Source: Prolixibacteraceae bacterium
Lineage (GTDB): Bacteria; Bacteroidota; Bacteroidia; Bacteroidales; Prolixibacteraceae
DNA length: 10,792 nucleotides
Assembly: GCA_007116765.1 (NCBI GenBank)
Contig: SKHV01000353.1
Span: 1-10,792, forward strand
Direction: 5' to 3'
A program made the translations under genes and the position numbers. Shown one piece after another: positions 5,877 through 10,792 of this stretch. The stretch's first letter is position 1. The number at the start of each line of letters is the position of its first letter. The notes beneath the pieces were generated by a model. It worked only from the letters and a program-made list of their open reading frames with translations, was not told where the DNA came from and searched no databases.

Positions 5877-8036
5877 TTATTCAATTATTGTCATTTCATC
5901 GACTAAATGTGTAGCTCCGGCAAAAACATCGATTACCCATAACACATAACGAATATCAACATTGATGCAACGTTGAAGCTCGTGCTCAAAAACAATGTCG
6001 CCACTCATTGCTTCCCAGTTTCCGTCGAAGGCAATACCAATTAAATGACCGTCGGCATTGATTACCGGACTACCTGAGTTCCCTCCAGTAATGTCGTTAT
6101 TAGTAAGGAAGCAGGTTACCAAATCGCCATTGGGATTTGCATAGCGTCCAAATTCTTTGTCGAAATACAATTCTTTCAACTCGGGCCACACATGAAACTC
6201 TCGGTCGTCTGGAATTTCTTTTTCGATATAACCGCTTAAAGTTGTGTAATAGTCGTAATACACCGCATCGCGAGGTTCGTAACCGCCAACTTTCCCGTAG
6301 GTAAGGCGCATGGTTGAATTGGCATCGGGGTAGAACGAGCTGTCGGGGTACATTTCAAGCAATCCACTCATCAAGAGCCTGTAGCCTTCGTCAAGTTTCA
6401 GTTTATCGGGTTCATAATCGCTGCGTGCGGCACGGCTTACTTTCGAAATATCTGAAGAAGCAATAAAAACCGGATCTCTTTCGAGTTTTCGCAGTTTAGG
6501 ATTATCTAAGAAAGCAAAAACCTCGTCTTTACTATTAAAAAAACTGCGACGGAAAAGACGTGCTGCCCAATCCTCGTAATTGCCTTTGTGTTTACGTTTT
6601 ATGCTTGAAACAAATGCCGGATGATATTTTTCATCGATATCGTTGACATAAATTTCAGTCAAGGCAGCAGTAATTTTCTGATCGGTTTCTGAATCATAAT
6701 CTTTGAAGTAATCATCAAGGCGCTCTTTTAACTGCTGTGCTTGATTTTCAATTTCATCGTCGTTGGCACCATTGCGCAACAACGAAGCAAGTGTTTCGAA
6801 GCGCTGAGCCATCATGAAAATCTCAGGACCCCTGAGAAATGCTTCAGAAATGTAATAAATTGCTTTATCGTCTTCGACATTCGCATAAGCCTCATCAATC
6901 ATTGATAATACATTTCCGTATTTTTCTTTTCTGCTATTTTCGGCCTTGACCCATTGAGTAAATTCACTTTCAATATTCTTCTTCTTTTCAACCAAATTCA
7001 GGTTTTCGATGCCCCGGTTTTGGCCAATGCTGTACTTGTGATAATTTGAACTACGCGCATGCTTAGATGCATATTTTATGGTAGCCAAATCGCTTGTGGC
7101 CATGTAATCGCGAATGATTTCGAGTTTTGGTTCACGAACACGAACGCGGGTTGAATTCACTATGTCGCGTGAGAATTCAATTCCCCCTGAGGTAAGATAA
7201 CGATTGGTTGAGCCGGGATAACCCATTATCATCGCAAAATCACCATCTTCAAAACCGTTAAGCGAGATAGGCAAAAAATGCCGTGGCTTAAGTGGAATAT
7301 TTTCTTCGGAATAGTCGGCCGGAGAGCCATCGGGGGCGCTATAAACCCTGAACATTGCAAAGTCGCCGGTGTGGCGTGGCCACATCCAATTGTCGGTATC
7401 GCCACCAAATTTACCAATAAAATGAGGAGGTGCACCTACTAACCTGATGTCTTTGAAAATTTCGTAAGTAAAAAGAAGATATTGATTATTGTTAAAAATT
7501 GGCTTTACCTGTGCCTCGTAGTGATTTCCCTCTTTTGTTTGTTCAACAATTGCATTGATTGCAGTCCGAATTGAATCGTTACGCTCGGTTTCCGAAAAAT
7601 CGTCGGACACATTAGCCAAAACCTGCGTTGTTACGTCTTCTACGTTCACCAAAAACCACACTGACATACCGGGATTGTAGATTTCATCTTCTTTATTTTG
7701 TGCCCAGAATCCGTCACGCAGAATGTTCATTTCCTCGCTTGAATGTTGCTGAATTTGTCCGTACCCGCAATGGTGGTTTGTGAGAAAAAGCCCCTCATTG
7801 GAAACCATTTCGCCGGTACATGAGCCTCCGTTTAAAGCAATAATTGCATCTTTCAGACTAGAATTATTGATATCGTAAATATCGTCGGCCGATAACTTTG
7901 CACCCATTTGGTGCATTTTTTCCATGTTTATTTTATTCAATAACGAAGGCAACCACATACCCTCGTCGGCATGTAATGAAAGGGTAGCAAACAACACTCC
8001 CAGCATTAAAAATGTTCTTCTAAAAATCATATACAT
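5877..8036 (-). CDS. Secreted S46 family dipeptidyl-peptidase, DPP7 type
   Basis: The 719-residue serine exopeptidase removes dipeptides from peptide N-termini outside the inner membrane. A signal peptide is clear (FRRTFLMLGVLFATLSLHA, cleavage expected after A23). The chymotrypsin-like triad can be placed as H89 in LTNHHCGYG, D225 in RHTGDFAMFRVY and S654 in TGGNSGSPVINADG. Length fits the 700-730 residues of the family, and the stretch between about 240 and 560 corresponds to the helical domain that caps the active site. Eighteen residues after the serine the sequence reads FDGNWE. Glycine there marks DPP7 or DAP BII-like enzymes with broad, mostly hydrophobic P1 preference, while DPP11 has arginine and prefers Asp/Glu. 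Preference is therefore inferred as non-acidic. The gene starts 5 bp after the AhpD-like gene and ends at a strong terminator. M3 is an alternative start. Such enzymes supply dipeptides in peptide-using Bacteroidota. Confidence 0.94.
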   Translation of the reverse strand: MYMIFRRTFLMLGVLFATLSLHADEGMWLPSLLNKINMEKMHQMGAKLSADDIYDINNSSLKDAIIALNGGSCTGEMVSNEGLFLTNHHCGYGQIQQHSSEEMNILRDGFWAQNKEDEIYNPGMSVWFLVNVEDVTTQVLANVSDDFSETERNDSIRTAINAIVEQTKEGNHYEAQVKPIFNNNQYLLFTYEIFKDIRLVGAPPHFIGKFGGDTDNWMWPRHTGDFAMFRVYSAPDGSPADYSEENIPLKPRHFLPISLNGFEDGDFAMIMGYPGSTNRYLTSGGIEFSRDIVNSTRVRVREPKLEIIRDYMATSDLATIKYASKHARSSNYHKYSIGQNRGIENLNLVEKKKNIESEFTQWVKAENSRKEKYGNVLSMIDEAYANVEDDKAIYYISEAFLRGPEIFMMAQRFETLASLLRNGANDDEIENQAQQLKERLDDYFKDYDSETDQKITAALTEIYVNDIDEKYHPAFVSSIKRKHKGNYEDWAARLFRRSFFNSKDEVFAFLDNPKLRKLERDPVFIASSDISKVSRAARSDYEPDKLKLDEGYRLLMSGLLEMYPDSSFYPDANSTMRLTYGKVGGYEPRDAVYYDYYTTLSGYIEKEIPDDREFHVWPELKELYFDKEFGRYANPNGDLVTCFLTNNDITGGNSGSPVINADGHLIGIAFDGNWEAMSGDIVFEHELQRCINVDIRYVLWVIDVFAGATHLVDEMTIIE

Positions 8037-8041
8037 CTGTT

Positions 8042-8392
8042 TTATTTTGAATTTTGTAATTGTTCCCAGTATTCGAGTGCACGACGGGTATGAGGAATTA
8101 CTATAGTTCCCCCTACTAAATTAGCTACACCAAATATTTCGAATAACTCATCGGTAGTTACTCCTTGCTCATCACATTTTTCGAGGTGGTATTTGATACA
8201 ATCGTCGCAGCGTAAAACCATCGATGTGGACAGCCCCAACATTTCTTTCACCTTGGTTGAAAGCGCTCCTTCCTGGTACGTGAGCGTGTCGAGGCTATAA
8301 ATGCGCTTCATTATCTTATTGTTGTCGGCACCTAAAATTTTCTCGTTCATTTTTGAACGGTAAGCGTTGAATTCTTCTACTAGATTAGTCAT
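8042..8392 (-). CDS. AhpD-like carboxymuconolactone decarboxylase family protein
   Basis: With the start chosen here the protein has 116 residues and is a single small helical CMD/AhpD domain. The AhpD active-site pattern is complete: E50, C62 and C65 in LRCDDCIKYH, and H69. The spacings (12, 3, 4) equal those of Mycobacterium tuberculosis AhpD (E118, C130, C133, H137), so a thiol-based peroxidase or disulfide reductase activity in the cytoplasm is likely; the partner is unknown. An ATG at 8413 would add MTHDLIT, but those seven codons come almost wholly from the tandem-repeat array. The ATG at 8392 gives the MTNLVEEFNAYRSKM start that looks like the family's usual N-terminus, so I chose it. 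It lies 5 bp before the S46 peptidase gene and is surely co-transcribed with it, though no functional link is evident. Confidence 0.88.
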   Translation of the reverse strand: MTNLVEEFNAYRSKMNEKILGADNNKIMKRIYSLDTLTYQEGALSTKVKEMLGLSTSMVLRCDDCIKYHLEKCDEQGVTTDELFEIFGVANLVGGTIVIPHTRRALEYWEQLQNSK

Positions 8393-8397
8393 AGTTA

Positions 8398-8484
8398 TTA
8401 AGTCATGGGTCATTAAGTCATTAAGTCATTCAGCCATTCAGCCATTCAGTCATTGGTCATTGGTCATTGGTCATTGGTTTAAAG
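8398..8484. repeat. Mixed 7/8-bp tandem repeat array upstream of the AhpD-like gene
   Basis: Plus-strand units in order are TCATGGG (8403-8409), TCATTAAG twice (8410-8425), TCATTCAG (8426-8433), CCATTCAG twice (8434-8449) and TCATTGG four times (8450-8477), flanked by TTAAG before and TTTAAAG after. All share a YCATT core, so they look like a drifting family expanded by slippage. On the minus strand each unit carries ATG, most as ATGA. The array fills nearly all of the spacer between miaB and the AhpD-like gene and provides the upstream alternative start of the latter. Confidence 0.9.
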
Positions 8485-8488
8485 CATT

Positions 8489-8512
8489 ACTACTGACTAC
8501 TGACTACTGACT
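8489..8512. repeat. Second heptamer repeat, running into the 3' end of miaB
   Basis: ACTACTG occurs three times in tandem (8489-8495, 8496-8502, 8503-8509) and a fourth copy begins at 8510. It encodes the last MiaB residues (VVSSQ) and the TAG stop, which is followed directly by TAA. Its period equals that of the TCATTGG units next to it, but the sequence differs. Confidence 0.88.
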
Positions 8513-9827
8513 TCCCAATCAGGGTTGTTTGTGTACATTTTTCTATTTTCACACTCACAATATCGCCTTTTTTAAATATTTCGCGCGGAAAAACCACTAC
8601 TTTATTTTGCGATGTACGGCCAAAAAGTTCATTTTCTGATTTTTTTGAAGTGCCTTCAGCCAACACTTCAAAGGTTTTACCAATGTCTCTTTGATTGCTT
8701 TCGAGCGATAAGCGATTTTGCAATTCAATAATACGATTGAGTCTGTCGGTTTTTACTTCTTCGCTTACATCGTCGGGCAGGTGTTTAGCGGCATAAGTAC
8801 CGGGGCGTTCGGAGTACTTAAACATGAAAGCACTGTCGAACTTCGCCCATTCCATAAGCGAAAGAGTTTCCTGAAAATCGGCTTCGGTTTCGCCACTAAA
8901 GCCACAAAACACATCGGTACTAAGGCCGCAATCGGGGATAATCTCCCTTATCGCCTCGATACGGCGCATGTACCATTCGCGGTCGTATTTGCGATTCATT
9001 CGTTTCAGTACATCAGAGCTTCCGCTTTGTACCGGCAAATGTATGTGATGACAAATATTTTCTGTTTCGGCTATGGTTTTAAGCAAGCGCTCCGATAAAT
9101 CTTTGGGGTGCGAAGTGGTAAAACGCACCCTCATTTGAGGCTGGCTTTCGGCAACCGCTTTAAGCAGGTTGGGGAAACGGAAAGGCTTGGTTTCGCCTTC
9201 GGGCTGCCATTTGAATGAGTTTACGTTTTGTCCCAGCAGGGTCACATCTTTGTAGCCCTTTTGAGCCAGATCGGCCACTTCGTTCAAAATATCCTTGGGG
9301 TCGCGGCTGCGCTCACGGCCACGGGTATAGGGCACAATGCAATAAGTGCAAAAGTTATTGCAACCGCGCGTAATCGACACGAAACCCGAAATAGATCCCT
9401 CGGTAAGGCGCTTGGGCACCAGGCTGTCGTATGTTTCGTTGGTAGTAAGCTCCACGTTTATGGCATCTTCGCCTTCGTTTGCTTTGTCGATTAGGTAGGG
9501 CAAATCGCGGTAAGCATCGGGGCCTGCAACCAGATCAACTACTTTTTTCTCAAGCAAATCACCCGCCAGGCGTTCGGCCATGCAGCCTATCATGCCAATA
9601 ATCAAATCTTTTTTCTTCTTTTTGTATGAATTGAAAAGATTCAGACGCCCCCATATACGCTGTTCGGCATTGTCGCGTACCGAGCAGGTATTGATAAAGA
9701 TGGCATCGGCTTCATTTTGATTGTCGGTAATTTCGTAGCCTTTTTCTCCCATTACTGCTGCCACCACCTCACTATCGGCCACGTTCATTTGACAACCATA
9801 TGTCTCAATATATAATTTTTTGTTCAC
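8490..9827 (-). CDS. miaB: tRNA-2-methylthio-N6-dimethylallyladenosine synthase
   Basis: The 445-residue radical SAM methylthiotransferase adds a methylthio group to C2 of N6-isopentenyladenosine at position 37 of tRNAs reading UNN codons. The UPF0004 domain has the three auxiliary cluster cysteines: C12 (ETYGCQMN), C48 (NTCSVR) and C82 (GCMAER). The radical SAM cluster is C156, C160 and C163 in RGCNNFCTYCIVPYTRGRERS. A C-terminal TRAM domain for RNA binding covers about 375-440. RGRERSR after the cluster and the overall length fit MiaB rather than MtaB or RimO. The start codon is GTG (9827-9825), which gives MNKKLYIETYGCQMN, the expected N-terminus. No in-frame ATG exists between it and an in-frame stop at 9860. 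An out-of-frame ORF, ATG AAC ATA TAG, overlaps the GTG by one base. The last codons derive from a heptamer repeat. No terminator follows, so readthrough into the AhpD-like gene is possible. Confidence 0.96.
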   Translation of the reverse strand: MNKKLYIETYGCQMNVADSEVVAAVMGEKGYEITDNQNEADAIFINTCSVRDNAEQRIWGRLNLFNSYKKKKKDLIIGMIGCMAERLAGDLLEKKVVDLVAGPDAYRDLPYLIDKANEGEDAINVELTTNETYDSLVPKRLTEGSISGFVSITRGCNNFCTYCIVPYTRGRERSRDPKDILNEVADLAQKGYKDVTLLGQNVNSFKWQPEGETKPFRFPNLLKAVAESQPQMRVRFTTSHPKDLSERLLKTIAETENICHHIHLPVQSGSSDVLKRMNRKYDREWYMRRIEAIREIIPDCGLSTDVFCGFSGETEADFQETLSLMEWAKFDSAFMFKYSERPGTYAAKHLPDDVSEEVKTDRLNRIIELQNRLSLESNQRDIGKTFEVLAEGTSKKSENELFGRTSQNKVVVFPREIFKKGDIVSVKIEKCTQTTLIGKSVVSSQ

Positions 9828-9852
9828 TATATGTTCATTTTGAATAAGCTTG

Positions 9853-9860
9853 CAAATTTA
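9853..9860 (-). promoter_or_regulatory. Candidate Bacteroidota -7 box for miaB
   Basis: The minus strand reads TAAATTTG, matching TAnnTTTG exactly, 25 bp upstream of the miaB GTG, which would give a short leader. The spacer to the preceding DUF3108 gene is only 74 bp and AT-rich. No convincing TTTG -33 element is seen, so the call is tentative. Confidence 0.4.
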
Positions 9861-9901
9861 TATGCATTTTTTTAAATGTAAGCATAAGGAAAGTCATTTC
9901 T

Positions 9902-10615
9902 TTAAACTGCATCTCTCAACTCACATTTTACCGTTCCTACCTTGAAGTTTAGTTCCATCAATACAGGTAGTTTTTTTTCGTCGGCAGTAAACCAAATGTT
10001 TATTGGATTTCCAGGGTAGAATAATTTTCCGGTTTTAATAATTGGCTCAATACGAATGCATTCGAAAATGCCACTTTTGGTTTTAATCATTTCCACTCCC
10101 ATGTAGCGCATTTCGAGCATGTACCATTTGTCGGTATCCCAAAAGGGAATGGCAAATATTTCATTCACTTCAAGCTCATCAAGTTTACCTGAAAAACGAA
10201 GATTGTAAAGAAGCGAAACAATATCCACAATACCACTTTCGATCTGATGCAAACCCGAACGTTGGCTGTAAGCCGATTTACCGGCTTGGTCAAATTCAAC
10301 TAAATTCTCGAAGCGGTAACGTTGCTCACTTAAATTTTTTGTGGCCGTTTCAGGCAGAAAGGTCTCGCGGTCGAAAATACTGCCGTAATAATTATTCACA
10401 CCAAAAAGAGCATTCGTTAATCCGGTTGTATAACCGTGCAGTTCGCCATATATTTTTGACTGATTGTTGATGACCGTGTCGCGGGTAACAAATGTAGCCT
10501 CTCCTCCTTTTATGAAACCAAAACGTAAATTGAAATGAAGCGTTTCGTGTTTGAAATCAGCCTGTACAACTGTGCCACAAAGCATTAACATTAGCACTAT
10601 AATTGAATTTCGCAT
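9902..10615 (-). CDS. Secreted DUF3108 domain protein
   Basis: With the start chosen here the protein has 237 residues. A signal peptide is visible (MRNSIIVLMLMLCGTVVQA, cleavage expected after A19), followed directly by DFKHETLHFNLRFGFIKGGE, the strand-rich opening typical of DUF3108 proteins. The remainder is a beta-rich single domain with features seen in that family: IVDIVSLLYNLRF, FAIPFWDTDKWYMLEM and a late NIWFTADEKKLPVLME segment. The C13 context is not a lipobox, so a soluble periplasmic or outer-surface-associated protein is expected. The biochemical role of DUF3108 is not established. The frame extends upstream to an ATG at 10738, but those 41 codons (rich in Cys, Gly, Pro and Arg) do not look like protein and would bury the signal peptide. 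The ATG at 10652 (giving MFAIHH) is a second alternative. It is 74 bp upstream of miaB on the same strand. Confidence 0.82.
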   Translation of the reverse strand: MRNSIIVLMLMLCGTVVQADFKHETLHFNLRFGFIKGGEATFVTRDTVINNQSKIYGELHGYTTGLTNALFGVNNYYGSIFDRETFLPETATKNLSEQRYRFENLVEFDQAGKSAYSQRSGLHQIESGIVDIVSLLYNLRFSGKLDELEVNEIFAIPFWDTDKWYMLEMRYMGVEMIKTKSGIFECIRIEPIIKTGKLFYPGNPINIWFTADEKKLPVLMELNFKVGTVKCELRDAV

Positions 10616-10669
10616 AAATAGAGTGTTGAATATAGTATGATGGATTGCAAACATCCTGCCAAGTTTATA

Positions 10670-10704
10670 GCCGTGTAACGGCGGTATTATAGTAGCCACA
10701 CGGC
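10670..10704. repeat. Inverted repeat upstream of the DUF3108 gene
   Basis: GCCGTGT (10670-10676) and ACACGGC (10698-10704) are exact reverse complements with a 21-nt spacer, 55-90 bp before the chosen start. This patch is GC-richer than the other spacers. It could be an operator or an RNA leader structure; no known motif is matched. Confidence 0.35.
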
Positions 10705-10720
10705 ATAAGCAAAACCCAAA

Positions 10721-10733
10721 GCCGCATCGCGGC
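10721..10733 (-). terminator. Small GC-rich hairpin, weak terminator candidate
   Basis: GCCGC (10721-10725) and GCGGC (10729-10733) form a 5-bp GC stem with a 3-nt loop. On the minus strand it is followed by TTTGGGTTTTG, a poor T tract. It would end transcription of whatever minus-strand gene lies beyond the right edge, for which the only trace is a possible tail at 10766-10792. Confidence 0.25.
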
Positions 10734-10765
10734 GACATTATTGTTTGAAAAATATCCCCTATTGA

Positions 10766-10792
10766 TTAATCGTCTGCATCCAGGCCATAGAA
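10766..10792 (-). other. Possible last codons of a gene beyond the right edge
   Basis: The minus strand reads eight codons, FYGLDADD, then TAA (10768-10766). Acidic tails are common at protein C-termini and the hairpin at 10721-10733 follows, but eight codons cannot establish a gene. Confidence 0.15.

Noticed and set aside
8398..8512. CRISPR array
   Set aside because: The units are only 7-8 bp with no unique spacers; this is a simple tandem repeat.
8718..9098. 126-codon plus-strand ORF opposite miaB
   Set aside because: It is the antisense shadow of a well-conserved radical SAM gene, and its translation shows no recognisable domain.
10616..10738. N-terminal extension of the DUF3108 frame starting at 10738
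   Set aside because: The extra 41 residues do not look like protein and would precede a clean signal peptide starting at 10615; this stretch also carries hairpins typical of a spacer.
10652..10768. 39-codon minus-strand open frame at the right edge (ends ...NTAVTRL)
   Set aside because: Composition is unlike protein and it crosses two inverted repeats; it lies in the probable promoter region of the DUF3108 gene.
1..10792. A new defence, secretion or mobile system
   Set aside because: Every complete gene is assignable to a common housekeeping or widespread Bacteroidota family, codon use and strand are uniform, and no integrase, transposase or direct-repeat boundary was seen.

Overview
The window looks like ordinary chromosome from a Gram-negative member of the Bacteroidota, most likely the Bacteroidales/Marinilabiliales side. 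The reasons are a Kdo transferase (so LPS), an S46 dipeptidyl-peptidase, a class II ribonucleotide reductase with a C-terminal cysteine-rich tail, a DUF3108 protein, AT-rich spacers, starts without clear Shine-Dalgarno sequences, and two TAnnTTTG boxes of the Bacteroidota -7 type. No tRNA, rRNA, transposase, integrase, CRISPR array or phage gene was seen. I found no convincing new defence or mobile system.

Layout: all eight complete genes lie on the minus strand, so transcription runs from right to left. In that order: a secreted DUF3108 protein (10615-9902); miaB for tRNA thiomethylation (9827-8490); a spacer made of 7- and 8-bp tandem repeats (about 8398-8512); a small AhpD-like protein (8392-8042); a secreted S46 peptidase of the DPP7 type (8036-5877); a strong 14-bp-stem terminator (5799-5765); rnhA (5752-5291) and waaA (5285-4053), 5 bp apart; a 298-bp AT-rich spacer; nrdJ (3754-1193); a second terminator (1169-1138); and a PPP-family metallophosphoesterase (1109-198). 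At the left edge an unrecognised plus-strand reading frame (2-196) converges on the phosphoesterase with one base between the stop codons.

Likely transcription units (inference): [miaB -] ahpD-like - S46 peptidase, closed by the 5765-5799 terminator; rnhA - waaA; nrdJ alone, closed by the 1138-1169 terminator; the phosphoesterase alone or by readthrough. The functions are mostly housekeeping: tRNA modification, RNA/DNA hybrid removal, dNTP supply and the LPS core. To these are added extracellular peptide use by the S46 peptidase and a thiol peroxidase-like protein.

The points most worth a second look are the mixed 7/8-bp repeat array. It supplies the last codons and stop of miaB and fills the ahpD leader with out-of-frame ATGs. 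A 15-A run in the left-edge reading frame and the GTG start of miaB, overlapped by a three-codon ORF, also merit checking. So does the repeat-bearing nrdJ leader, where no cobalamin riboswitch is recognisable.
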